The notes under the pieces were generated by a model, which saw only the letters and a list, made by a program, of their open reading frames with translations, was not told where the DNA came from and ran no database searches. DNA of 64,000 bases from Hemicordylus capensis (taxonomy: Eukaryota; Chordata; Lepidosauria; Squamata; Cordylidae), in the NCBI RefSeq assembly GCF_027244095.1, contig NC_069671.1:11748482-11812481 (forward strand), in the 5' to 3' direction. Shown here one piece after another: positions 35,801 to 49,600 of this stretch (positions within the stretch are counted from its first letter, which is position 1; every line of letters begins with the position of its first letter). A program made the translations under genes and the position numbers.

Positions 35801-38800
35801 GACTTCAAGCTAAAGACAAGTGGCTGATTCAGATTATACCACCTACCAGCCCTGCACCATGAGGGGTGTGAATGTGTACCATATTCACCTGAATAGAAGA
35901 CTCTGGATTTAAGAAGCCTCCTTTAAAACACACACACAGGTTAAATATCAATTATACTTGCATTTACCCAAAACGAAGAGGGCTCTGAATTTAAGTCAAA
36001 CCCTCCCCCGCCCCGACCTCAATTTCTAATACCAAAGAACTCTGAAAAAACAGTCTTTGGTTCAAGAAAACATGGTACATCCGCTCCCCTAGCCTGCTAT
36101 CCCACTGACACATATTTCACATGGGGAAGGTGCAGTTGAAGGATTCCCCTCCTACAGTCTGAAGTGGTAAGGCCCACTCTATCTTGTTCCTCTGGATGCA
36201 TTAAAAGTGTATTAAATACAATCAATCCAGCCATTCTTCTCTGGAGGCTGGAGGATGTGTCAGACATTGTTATCAGCCGCTCTCAGATGTCTTTCTATAT
36301 AGGCCCTGGATCCCCAGGTGGGAAAGACCTACCCCTGCCGAGTGAACCATGCATTTGGGAGCTCCTGTCGTGCCGGATGAATACATGATAAAAAGGGGAT
36401 GACTAAAGGGAAGCTGCTCAAATTCCAGCTGGGGAGCTTGATCTCCTTTCCCTGCTGCGAGGAAGTCTTCTAGAAAGACACTGCATGGACGAAAGAGGAG
36501 ATGAAAAAGTCAAATTTTCAGCTGCCAAAATACATGACCAACAGTGTTCTCTCTCTCTTTTTCATCTGTGTGCAGAATGCATTTTGTTCTAGGAGGCAGT
36601 ATCAAGGCAATGTGTGCACACAGGCATTCAGAGTGGAGCGTTGCTGATTCAACCTGAGCAGGATCTAAAATTCACTGAGCGGACATCAATAAACATGTGA
36701 GCATACGCATACACCTTAGAGCAGGGTTTCTAAACCTTGGGCCCCCAGATGTTGTTGGACTACAACTCCCAGAATCCCCAGACATGGCCTTTGTGGGGGC
36801 CCAAGGTTAAGAAACCCTGCCTTAGAGGGTACTCTGATGACCAACTTAAAATCAATATGGGCCATCATTCCAAAACGTCAGCATGGCCAACCACTAGGGT
36901 TCCACTTTGCCATCTAGCTACAAACCATGGCTAAGATCCAGTCTGGTCAGTGCCAAAGCAACCACAGTTTGTGGGCATTCCCAAATTCAGATGCAACGCA
37001 AGGCCAACACAGTGACAAAAGCTGTTGTGGCTGGGGATAATGGGCACTGTAGTTCAACAGCTGGGTTTAAACACATCACCACTTCACCTTACATCTGAAC
37101 CCAGCCAGCATCCTCAGGCAAGGGCAAGGTGGTCCTCCAACCCCCCTGCTGGATGATGCCATGATGCCGTCAAGAAGAGGAAATAAGCATTTTGAACGGG
37201 TCAGTTACCAAGCTGAGAAGCTAGTATTTATTTGCCAACTCTAGATATTGTGCCCCACAGCTCAAGCGAGCTGTCAGATGCACAACAAAAGTTCCAACCC
37301 ATTCAACGTGTTTGTCTGGAATGGTACTAGCTGGTTATGGATCCTTGCTATTAAGGACAGCAAACCTGAAGAGGAAACGCAGCCAAGCTTATGCTGCTCA
37401 AGATGGCACTTCTAAATTATTCATTCCTCAATTAACTGAGCACCAAGGGAGAGGGAGAGGGAGAGGGAGAGGGAGAGGGAGAGGGAGAGGGGTCAATCAT
37501 TTTGCAGGCACCCTAACTGGTGTCTCATGGACAAAAATGAACAGCCTCTAGAAGAGCTGAGAAATCCACCAGATTTCGATCAGAACGGCAATCCAGTTAG
37601 GCAAGACAGGAATTAATGTTGAAACACACATTATTCCAGCATTATCGGTACACAGTTCCTCTAAAGCAGGGGTGACCAAGCTGTACTACTCTAAACGTTG
37701 CTGCAACACCCACCATCCCCAGCTACAATTTATTGTGGCTGGATATGATGCTGGGAGCTGCAGTTCAGCAACATCTGGAGGACCACAAGCTGCCAACTGC
37801 TGCTCTAAAGGGGGAAAGGTCTCGATTTTGCTCAGCTTGCACTATTTACCAAATACTCCTTCTATACAAATAACTTACCTGTTTGGAATTTTGGAAATGT
37901 CTATGGATTCTTTTGAGGAAACGTAGGGGATCAGCACTACTTTTTTTAAATCCGGTAGTCCTGGAAAATAAAAGCCAGGAAAGTTTTTAACTTTCTTTTT
38001 ACTGCCTGACCTTTTTTTTTTTTTTAAACCGTCTAACCATTTTCAGACATTTTATATGGGCCACTATAAAATGTGATCATGTTGATGCAATCACATGTTC
38101 CTCAAAAACTGCAAGTCAAGAAAAAATTATCTGCTATGGCTGGTCTCATGCGAAGCACTACAAAACGTCACTGTTAATGGACCTGGTTTTGACCAAGTCT
38201 CTCCGCAGCTCCACTCGCCAATTTTGGAATTTTGCTTTCCAATTCCTAATCTGTAGCAAGATAAAATGTCTATTTGTACTTGAATGTGCATGTTAACTCA
38301 ATAAAAGCTGCTCAGGATGTACAGTAGTTGCCTCTGCCCCCAGAGCCATTATTTTAATCTGACTCCACCCCCATGTCATCATTTCCCACCTAACCCCACG
38401 ATTTTTTGGCTTCTACCAAAAAATAAAGTCAATCCCACCACCCCTAAAGTTTAGCCACCTCTCCCTTTAATGAACTTAAGGGAGACAGGAAGGGGATGCT
38501 TATCTTCAGCAGCCCCAAACAAAGTAGATCATACCCTTTACAACACTTCGGAGTTTTTCCAGGTGGTTGTGTTTCTTGCCATTGTAAATGACAGCTTCAA
38601 CAGAAAAGATCAACTTTGGCTGGATCTGAGAAAATCTGTCCAGAACACCCTGTAGGAATTTTAAAAAAAAATGGGAGAAAGAGAGAAATGCAGCAATTAA
38701 CCTGTATGGCTAGAAAATGGGGAATCCCAGCAGCTGCAGAACTCTGATGCCCTTAAAAAGATTAGCCCTATTCAGAAATTATGTTTCACAAGTGTACAGG

Positions 38801-39826
38801 TTCTGTACATGTGTTTGTGTGAATGACTACACCTGTGTTCATGTTTAAAGCAAATGTGGGTACAGCCCCCTCCAATAGTATGGAACATAGGAAGCTGTCA
38901 TATACCAAGTCAAATCATTGGTCCACCTAGCTCAGTATTGTCTACCCTGACTGGTAGCAGCTCTTCAAGGTTTCAGGCAAGAGTCTCTCCGAGCCCTAAC
39001 TGGCGTTGTCAAGGATTGAACCGAGGCCTTCTGTGAGCAAAGCAGATGCTCTTCTATTGAGCTATAGCTCTATCCCCTAAGGGAAATATCTTACATAGTC
39101 ACTCATCCAAATGCAAACCAAAGAGGCCTCTCCTCAGCAAAGCGGACAATTCACACTCGCTACTGCAAGACCAGCTGTCCTTCCCAGGCTCAGTCAAACA
39201 TCAGCAAGGGAAAAGATTTCATGGACTGGTCATCTAATTCTCAGACATTGTAGACAGAGACACGGGCCCCATTCGCACATAGAGGGAAACCAGAGTTCAG
39301 CAGGGCAGAGGTTGGATTTGTTATACGTCCAAATGCACAGACCTCTGCCCCTCGGTGTGTTGTACGTTGCGCTATTCCTAGCTGAGGTTAGCAGCTGGCT
39401 ACTGTACATCTGAATTCAGAACTTAAGGCTGGATTCTCCAAAACCAGAGTTGAGTGAGGTAGCTCCTCCCTCTCTGCGTTCCAACTGATGGCTGTGGCTA
39501 TCCTTCATGTGAAAAAGGCAGCCAATTCCACCTCCTCTCTGCAGTCTTCCTGACTGCAGATCGTGTCCTGGGTGATATGTACAAATGTGGACAGATAAGC
39601 ACATGCAGAGTGGGAGGTGGAACCACAGGTCCATTGGAACCTCAGTGCCACGTTGCATGCAAATGTGGCCATGGTGTAGTAAGATTTCTGTGGAAAGTTT
39701 TTCCCAAACAGATTTCCCCATACTCATTTTTCATGGAAAGCTTTCCATTTCTACCTTGGCTACTTGAAAAACCTTAGAAATACTGTACAGGGTAATATGG
39801 TGGAGATCAGTGTTCCCTCCAAGACA

Positions 39827-39880
<54 letters not shown>

Positions 39881-40572
39881 CTCACACAAACGTCCGCTAA
39901 GTTAATTTTAGATCCTGCTCAAGATGGACCAGGAAGGGCCCACTCTGAATGCGCATGTGCACACGCTGCCTTGATACTGCCGCCCAGATCAAAACTCATT
40001 CCGCACACAGATGAACAAAATTAGAGATAGCACCAATGGAGATGCCCCACCCCCCTGCATAAATCAGTCAAATAGCATGCCAAATCATATAGTCTACTGA
40101 GAGCATTCAGAAAATGTGTATAGTAGTGTTTGAGGGAACAATTAAGATTTTATGCAAATGAAGGGGAAATTTGCATGGGAAGCTATTCTGGAAGTTTTTT
40201 CCTGTTCAATTTTTGTCCAAAACAGTCACATCTCTGATTGTAGTCATGGTTTATGGACCCTTCAGTTGATTAAAGTGGAGCTAGGCTTCTCCCTACTGGC
40301 CAGACACACATTTATTTGGAATACTTGTTGCAGAATAGACTTACGTTGATTCCAAAGTCGGGAGATGTCGTGCTCCAAACTGCACCGATGCTTGCAGCTG
40401 CCAGCATCGCTTCCACCGCATGAATACCGTTTGGCAGATAGCCTGCAATGATTGGGAAGTCCATAATCAGGCAGCATGACTGCAAACAAGCATGCTTAAA
40501 AGACTCTGTCTTTTAAGATTTATTTATTTTTATATATAAAATTAAATAATATATAAAATATATAATTTTATT

Positions 40573-40609
<37 letters not shown>

Positions 40610-43600
40610 CAGAGCCCAAGGATAGATAGATAGATAGATATGATATGATATATGATATATGAGATATATATATATATATGATAGATAGATAAATAAATAA
40701 AATAAAATTTATTTTAAGCTCCTTGGGCTCCCCCAAGGAGCCCAGAGCAGTCAGTGTATTTGGTTGTGTTTATCCACACAACCACCCTGTGAGGTAGGTT
40801 GTGTTGCAAGTCTCAAATTGCAAGAACAATTTTTTATGGGATAGCTAAAAAATAAAGTTTATCATCATCATCAAGAATACAGCACGTGATTTTGTTTATC
40901 CTTCTACGGCAAGAGTCTCTCTTGTGCAAGGAAGAAAGTTCAGCCTCATCCTTCAAGGTCACAGATGGGCCAACTCATCACACCCAGGCCTAAATGACAA
41001 CTTTCCCTCTTCCTGCCAGTCTTCGGGGCAGACAAGAAGGCTTCTGGGGACAAGGTGGGTTGCAGAAAGAGGGCACTGCCCAACCAATCAACTTCCTGTT
41101 ATCTGCAAAACGGAGAAAGTACCACTTCCTGCACTTCCAGTTCGAAATTCAAGCAGCAAACCAGTTGCAACATGAACTCCAGTGCAGGAACAGCCTGAAG
41201 ATAACTGACAGACTACAGGGTTGTGTAACAGCTGCTTCCCTTGAGGGGGAGTGCAACATTTGGTTAGGATTAAATGGTTGAGACTCTGTTAGGCACAAAG
41301 CAAATCCTTCAGGCTCCTTGGCATATTTCAAGACCTCGATTGTCATCTGAGGCATTAACTCACTGGCTCACCATCCCAGGGGGAAGGACACATGAGCATC
41401 ACCTTATCAAGATGAGCCTATCTAAGAGACCAATGTAGCATGGTGGCTACGAGACCCACCTACAAACCAGGAGCATCAAAGGAACGTAGAATGTGTTTCT
41501 CTCATGTAGGACCACCCGAGGTGTTCTGGACCACATTGCACCACCCACTAGCTGAGATTGAGCTGCTGAGAATGTAAGCATTTAACCAGAATTTTTGTGC
41601 AACACTCTTGGCCGCTTTGCAATCAAATCCCTGGTGTTTACAGTCCATAGATGTATACTTGCTTTTGCAAGTCCTAGGACTCAGGACTGTGCAAGTGGTT
41701 AGGACCAAGCAGCTTAGCATTGTCAGCACTGACTAGAAACAGCTCTCCAGGGTTCCTGACAGCAATCTTTCCTTGTCCCACTGAAAATGCCAGGGATTGA
41801 ATCTGGGACTTCCTTCCTGTGAAGCAGGTGCTCTGAGCTGCAGCCCTTCCCTCCCTCCTGAGGTAACCAACTCTGCCCGGAGCCGCCATTTTGTCCTCCG
41901 ACCTCCTGAGCTTTCACACCTGGGTGTCAGTTGTGTTAAAAAGTAGAACCCGCAAGCCTATAGCTTGCCCACTTCTGGCTTAATCAAGTCAAGCTTTAGC
42001 TGATTAATTGGTGAAGACCCAACCAGTCGAAAGCAAACATTGGTTTGCACGATTCATATTCTCATGATGGAATTTGTATTCTTAGGCCCGATTCGGACAG
42101 CAACAAAGCAGCCAGTAAAAGCTGTCAACAAGGCACAATTCTTTTCCTCTTTAGAAGGAAGCTTGGGACCTCCTCCAAGGGCCAGGCCTCCAGAAGTCTG
42201 CTTCCGGAGCCCAAGGAAAAACAAAGGGCACAAAGGCGCCTTCCTCTGAAAGCTTCCATGAAGCGTGGATGCCCTGCGTTTTAGTCTTAGCACCCCTTCA
42301 GTGGCTAGTTGCTGTTTGCCGAGTGCTGGGGAAAGGAAGGTCGACTCACCAACAACCCGGTCTCCCGTCTGCACTCCCATTTTGCGCATGGCTGCAGCGA
42401 ACAGAGCGACATGCTGCCTCAACTCGTCAAACCTGACTTTCAAGATTTCTTCTTTGCCTTCCTCTGTGGAAAAAGATTGGAGAGAAGTCCTGTTAGTAAG
42501 TCTCGAATAGATGCAGGGCTGGCACCCTGGACAGCTGCCAGGGTCCCAAGGACCTCCAAGAGACCCACTACTGATGCCTGCCTGTCCTGGCTCCCAGCAG
42601 CTGGGTACAACCTCTTCCTTTACCCTGATTTGATGTTACTAGCACGAGCCTTGGATCCACACCTTGCCTTTCCCTCCCCTCACTTGCCGAGGTTAAAAAT
42701 TTCCAATCCCTTTTTGCAACATGCTGCAGTTCGCTGGTTCATCTGAACCCAACAAACCAGGGTTTCCCCTGCAAGCCATGGTTTCCAAGGCTCAGCCAAA
42801 TTAGCAAGCCATGGTTTGCCGTGAACTGGATTAGAAGCTTCTATACTCAGCTTGTGAGGAGTGGAGGAAGGGGAAAGAGGCCGAAGCTCAAAGCCCGCAG
42901 TGCCCAACACCATGGCCTGGGTTTACATCTGAACAGCTTGTAAATATTTCAACCCTCTCAGTTTTGTACAACCAGTATTATACATTCTTTAGTACTGGGA
43001 AGATCATCTTTATGCTTGCATGAAGGAAGTTCCAAGTTCCCTCCCTGGCATCTCTAAGATAGGGCTGAGAGAGACTCTTGCCCGTAACCTTGGCAGTTTG
43101 TGTAGACAGTACTGAGCTAGATGGACCAAGGGTCTGACTTTGTAGAAGGCAGCTTCCCGTGTTCCTACTGGGGTGCCATTTGCAACTGGGGATAATGGCA
43201 GTTAGGGTCTAACGACAGCCAGAGGGCTGAAGCTGGGCACCCCATTTTAGTCCAAGAGTGTAAGCCAGCCACTGGAAGGACTAAATTTGCTCAGAATTTT
43301 AACAAGAGACAGAGGAACCAAATGAATTGTTCCCAATAATTGCCGTTGGCCTTCGGAACAGACTCAAGAGTTCTCAGCTGTGATTTTCGGTGCCAGACTC
43401 TTTAAGCTCTGCTCTGACATTGAACCAGAAGCAAAAAATAACCCGCACTGACTTAGAACTTAATCCCCTTAAGTAGACTAAAGAACTGGGTACGGTGGAA
43501 GGGAGAAGGAGGCAGTCTAATGAAGATTAGAGATACACCCAGGCGTGTGACAGGACAGAATATCTGGCATCAGAGAGTTGGTGGAGAAATCCTGTTACCT

Positions 43601-46600
43601 TTAATGATGCAACCGGCAAACACCCAGCTGTGTGAGAAATGCTCCCACCCTTCCCCAACCCACATGCTGTTAGGATTGCCAGTGCCAGAGTCCTAAAGGG
43701 TTGCAAGACTCCATCACCACAGCCCTCCAGTGAGAAAGCACCAGTTGCAATGCAAGATAGGGCAGGAGGAACAGAGCAATCCTCCTTTCATCCATAGAGT
43801 AGGGTTTCCCAAACTGTGGTCCTCCAGATGCTGCCGGACTACAATTCCCATAATCCCCAGCCACAACTCATTGTGGCTGAGAATGATGGGAATTGTAGTT
43901 CAGCAACATCTGGAGGACCACAGGTTGGGAACCTTCTGCCACAGAGAATTGAGACCAGTGGCAGCTCTCACTGAAAATTCAGGATGTATCTAGGCTTATG
44001 TTATCTCTGTGGCCACGGTCTTTTCTTCATGGGGGAATAGGGTCATAGCTCAGTGGCAGAGCATCCGCTTTATATGCACAAGGTCCCAGGTTCAATTCCG
44101 CGCATCTGCAGGTAAGATTGGGAAAGGCTCCTGGCTGAAACCGTGAAGAAGCCACTGCCAGTCAGAGCTGACAACGCTGAGCTAGCCGGACCAAGGGCCT
44201 GACTCTGTATAAAGCAGCTCCGTAAGTTCAACTCAGGACCATCCAATCACCAACTCGCTTCAGCGGCACATAAACTCATGACGAATTCCAGTGCGCATGG
44301 GCAAGCAGGCGAATCGCTTTTGTGGGTTTATTTGAACATAGGAAGCTGCCTCCTACTGAGCCAGACCCTTGACCAGCACTGTCAACACTGACTGGCAGCA
44401 GCTCTCCAGGGTTTCAGGCAGGGTCTTTCTCCACTTGACTGGGAGATGCCAGGGATTGAACCTGGGACCTCCTGCGTCCAAGAGATGTGCTTCACCATTG
44501 AACTATGACAGCCTGCCTGCCAGCCAAAGATGGAAGCATCAAAATCCTATCGCTCTCTGTGAGTAGTTAAGGTACCAGGAAGCAGAGCTCCAAGAGGTCG
44601 TTCTGCAAGCTCAGCGGCTACACAAAACCTGCCTCCAGCAAGCTGGAGAAATGTCTCAAGGGGAGCAGAGCAGGCTTTGTAGACAGGGATACAAAGATAG
44701 GAATCTGGTTGGGAGCGGCTGCCATCTCTAAATGCCTGCAAGGCAAAACTGCGGCAGTGAGAGAGGAACACAGGAGATGCATTCAGCGGAAAGTCAGCTT
44801 TGAGCAGGGGCAGCGAACGGGCAACCCATCAGGCATTGAATAATCTCTGCTTTTGCAAGCTAGCCGAGTCGATCTGTGACCCACTTTGGGGAGTATTTAA
44901 AAAGGGGGCAAATGTGCATGCAGCTGTGAAGAGTCTTCCAGAGGCAAGAGCTATATATGGGTAAGAAGATGCATTCCTAGTGTAAAGTAAAGTGTGCCAT
45001 CAAGTCAATTTCGACTCCAGGCGACCACAGAGCCATGGGGTTGTCTTTGGTAGAATACAGGAGGGGTTGACCATTGCCTCCTCCTGCGCAGTATGAGATG
45101 ATGCCTTTCAGCATCTTCCTATATCACTGCTGCCCAATATAGTAGCAGCAGGGATTTGAACCAGCAACCTTCTGCTTGTTAGTCAAGCATTTTCCCGCTG
45201 CGCCACTTAAAGTGATTCCTAGTGTAGCCATTTCCAAATGGCACATTAAGCCATGCTATTTGTGCAGCAAGAGGATGGAAGCCGGCCTTGAGAAAATTAT
45301 ACTGCTTTGTGGGGTGATGCACCTCTATGACCCCCACTGCCAACATAGGAAGCTGCCTAAACTGGTCAATGGGAGAGGATCCGCTTTGCAGGCAGAAAGT
45401 CCCAGGTTCCCTCCCTGGCAGCATCTCCAGGGAGGGCGGGGAGAGACTCCTGTCTGAAACCTTGGAGAAGCCGCTGCCCGTCCGTGTAGATGATATCAGT
45501 ATAGCTAGCTGGACCAAGGGTCTGACTCGGTATAAAGCAGCTTTCTATATTCATATGCAAGGACAGGATACCAGGAAACGACATGAACCGAGCTCTCCCA
45601 CAATTGATATGTGGCTGTAGCTCAGTGGTAAAGCACACGCTTTCCATGCAAAAGGTCCGAAGTTCAATCCCTGGCATCTCTAGTGAGAGATGGGAAAGAC
45701 CCCTGCCTGGTCTATGGCTGGCCTTGTGGGAGCAAACATGACTTGTACCCTCTGGGTAAGCAGGGTCTGCCTTTGAAGGTGAGACTTCATGTGAGGACTG
45801 TAAGATCTTCGGGATGGGATCTCTCCAGTCAGGAATGAGAGAGGCTGCTGCCTGCGACCTTGGAGAAGCCGCTGCCCGTCTGTGCAGACCAGGGCTGCTC
45901 AACTTTGGCCCTCCTGCAGATGTTGGCCTACAACTCCCATAATTCCTGGCTATTGTCCACTGTGAATGGGGATTATGGGAGTTGTAGTCCAAAAACAGCT
46001 GGGGGGCCTAAACTGAGCAGGCCTGGTGTAGACAAGAGGCAGCTTCCTGGATCCCTATGAAACAACGGAGCTAGCTCACTTTGAATCAGAACTAGTATTA
46101 TAAGTTAGGGAGCCACAGAAACGGGGTTCGCGAGTGCTCCTTACGTGCAGCATAGAGGGCAATCTTGTCATTCTCCTTGTGCTTCAAGAGGTTTTCTGCG
46201 TAGTTCAGGCGGCTCCCTTTAAACCACTCCGGAATATCTGCAATGCCCTTAGACGGGTCAACCACCTGGTGAAACAAGGCTGGACATCCTTAAAGAATAC
46301 TGGAAGACAGAAGCTGCACATCACAAGCAATCCAGAGGGGACAGTTTTTCTTTCACACACGCGCCCGCAGACATGCCACCCAAGTTTTGTGACAATGCAT
46401 GTTAAAAACCCAAATGGATGAAAGCTTTTTCCTCCAACCCATATCTAGACTTGACCTCTTCTCCCCACCACATCAAAAGCTTTGTCCCTAGGTTTCTCTT
46501 TTGTATCATCCAACCAGTCATTTTGCCCCAATTAAGCAGCAACACTTGCCTGCTTTATCGTGAACGGGTTCGCAGCAAACAGCTGCCCTGACCATTCCTT

Positions 46601-49600
46601 TTCACGCCAACATCACTTCAGTGTAAGAAGTGGTGAACAAGGTAACAATAAGGAAGGCAAAAAAAAAAGAGTTTGAGGAACATTTAGCCAAAAGTATCAA
46701 GGGGAATAACGAAAACTGATTTAAATACATCAGAAGCAGGAAACCTGCCAGGGAGGCAGCTGGATCATTAGACAATGAGGGAATGAAAGGGATTATTAAG
46801 GAGGATATGGAGGTTGGAGAGAAGCTCAATGAGTTCTTTGCGTTCGTCTTCACGGCAGAGGATACTGAGCATATACCTGTTCCTGAACCAGGCTTTTTAG
46901 GGATGGAGGCTAAAGAACTGAGTCAGATAGAAATGACAAGAGATGATGTTCTAAACTGTCTGGAAAAACTGAAAACTAACAAATCACCAGGGCAGGATGG
47001 CTTCCAAGAGTCCTTAAAAGAACTCAAATGTGGAATTGCCAACCTCCTTGCTAAAATATATAACTTATCCCTGCAATCGTGCTCTGTACCAGAGGACTGG
47101 AAAGTAGCAAATGTAACAACAATTTTCAAAAAGGGATCCAGGGGTGATCCGGGAAATTACAGGCCGGTTAGCTTAATGTCCGTTCAGGCAAATTGATGGA
47201 AAGCATCCTCAAGGATAAAATTGTAAAGCACATAGAAGAACAGGCCCAGCTGGAAGTGAACCAGCATGACTTCCACAAAGGTAAATCTTGCCTCACAAAA
47301 CTTTTGGAATTCTTTGAGAGTGTCAACAAGTATGTGGAACAAGGTGATCCTGTTGACATAGTATACCTGGACTTCCAAAAATCTTTTGACAAAGTTCCTC
47401 ATCAACAACTCCTGGGGAAACTCAGTGGTCATGGGATAAGGGGACAAGTACATGTGTGGATTGCTAACTGGTTGAAAGACAGGAAACAGAGGGTAGGTAT
47501 AAATGGAGTGTTTTCACAATGGAGGGAAATAAGAAGTGGGGACCCCCAGGGATCTGTACTGGGACCGATGCTTTTTAATTTATTCATAAATGATCAGAAG
47601 CAAGGGTAAGCAGCGAGGTGGCCAAATTTGCAGATGATACCAAACTCTTTTGGGTAGTGAGATCCAAAACTGATTGTGAGGAGCTCCAAAAGGATCTCTC
47701 CAAACTGGGTGAGTGGGCGACAAAGTGGCAAATGCGGTTCGGTGTTGGCAAGTGTAAGGTGGTGGACATTGGGACCAAAAAAACCCAACTTCAAGGATAC
47801 ACTGATGGGGTCTGAGCTGTCGATGACGACTGACCAGGAGAGGGATCTTGGGGTCATGGTGGACAGCTTGTTGAAAGTGTTGACTCAATGTGCGGCAGCT
47901 GTGGAACAGGCCCATTCCTTGATAGGGATCATTAGGAAGGGGACTGAAAATAAAACGGCTAGTATTATAATGCCCTTAAATAAAAGTGTGACCACACTTG
48001 GAGTATTGCGTACAATTCTGGTCACCACATCTAAAAAAGGACATTGCAGAACTGGAAAAGGTACAGAGGAAGGCAACCAAGATGATCAGGGGCCTAGAGC
48101 ACCTTTCTTATGAGACAAGGATACAACACCTGGGGCTTTTTAGTTTAGAAAAAAGTCAACTGCAGGGAGACATGATAGAGGTCTATAAAATCATGCATGG
48201 TGTGGAGAAAGTGGATAGAGAGAAATTCTTCTCCCTCTCACATAACACTAGAACCAGGGGTCATCTCATGAAATTGATTGCCGGGAAATCTAGGACCAAC
48301 AAATGGAAGTACTTTTTCACACAACGCATAATCCACTTGTGGAATTCTCTGCCACAAGATGTGGTGACAGCCAACAACCTGGATGGCTTTAAGAAGGGTT
48401 TGGATAACTTCATGGAGGAGTTATCAATGGCTACTAGTCGGAGGGCTGTGGGCCACCTCCAGCCTCAAAGGCAGGATGCCTCTGAGTACCAGTTGCAGGG
48501 GAGTAATGGCAGGAGAGAGGGCATGCCCTCAACTCCTGCCTGTAGGCTTCCAGCAGCATCTGGTGGGCCACTGTGCGAAACAGGATGCTGGACTAGATGG
48601 GCCTTGGTCCTGATGCAGCAGGGTTGTTCTTATGTTAAATGCCAATGATCTGTATTGGAGGGACAGACAACTGCAACTCAGAGGCTCAGACTGGCCAGAA
48701 CAGCTCCCAGTTCAAAGGGCTCAACCCTCAGCTGTCTTATCCTACACAAAGCAAGATGGCAAAGTGCTCTTCAAACGCCACTCCATATACCAAGACAAGG
48801 GCAAAGGGCTCTTAACCTTCTCCCATACATCAAGAAGCACAGGGCTCTTCAAACACATGCCCCAAATATCAAGACAAGATCACATCTGATCATCTTTTAC
48901 AAAAGGGTATTTGCTGTTTATAAACCCCATTCAACGGCCACTCCGAAACCCAAGCAACCAACCACAAATGCACATCCTGACTATCTGAATGAGCTCGATG
49001 GCCCCGTTCATACAGGCATGCTCAAGAATTCCTTCACATACTAGATAGCCACCACTGATTTTTACCTATGGTTCTCCTGTGTTTGTAGTACAGACAGAGC
49101 TACAATACTCCAACCTCATTTGGGTAGGTGAAGTTAGAGCAAGCAACCACTTCACAAAGCAGACATAATGTTTATCCAAAGCAACTTTGAAGAATGCAGC
49201 TGAAAGATCACTCCCCATAATGGTTTACCTCATCATACAGGCGAGAGAAGACAATCCCACTGAACTTCCAGAATTCCGCCCAGAAATCCGGATAATGCTC
49301 CACTGACCACTGGTATAGTTCATTGTAATTGCCTGCAAGTTAAAATGCATACTTGTATTTAAAAGACTGTCTAATGCCAGAGTGTCATAGCCTTATTAAC
49401 CACACCCAATTTGTGGTCTGTCCTGTCACCACTAGAAATCAGACAGGCGAGTGTACGGAAGACAGGGTCTTTTTAGTGGTGACACCAAAACTCTAGGATG
49501 CTCTCCTTGGAGAGATCTCTCTCTTAAACTGGCTTTTTGAAGTATAAAACATACACATTTTTCAGATTCCACCCCCCTACAATATACATTTTTTAAAAAC

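Noticed and set aside
36333-36468. Alternative start of AACS exon 8 at the inner TAG
   Set aside because: Using it would lose SVFLE and break the phase with exon 7; the upstream TGCAG acceptor restores both.
37445-37491. A regular hexamer array as a possible CRISPR-like array
   Set aside because: Pure (GAGAGG)n simple repeat with no spacers, in a vertebrate intron.
45366-45992. A 208-codon minus-strand open frame
   Set aside because: It runs antisense through SINE pieces and a MITE; the translation is repeat sequence with no protein domain.
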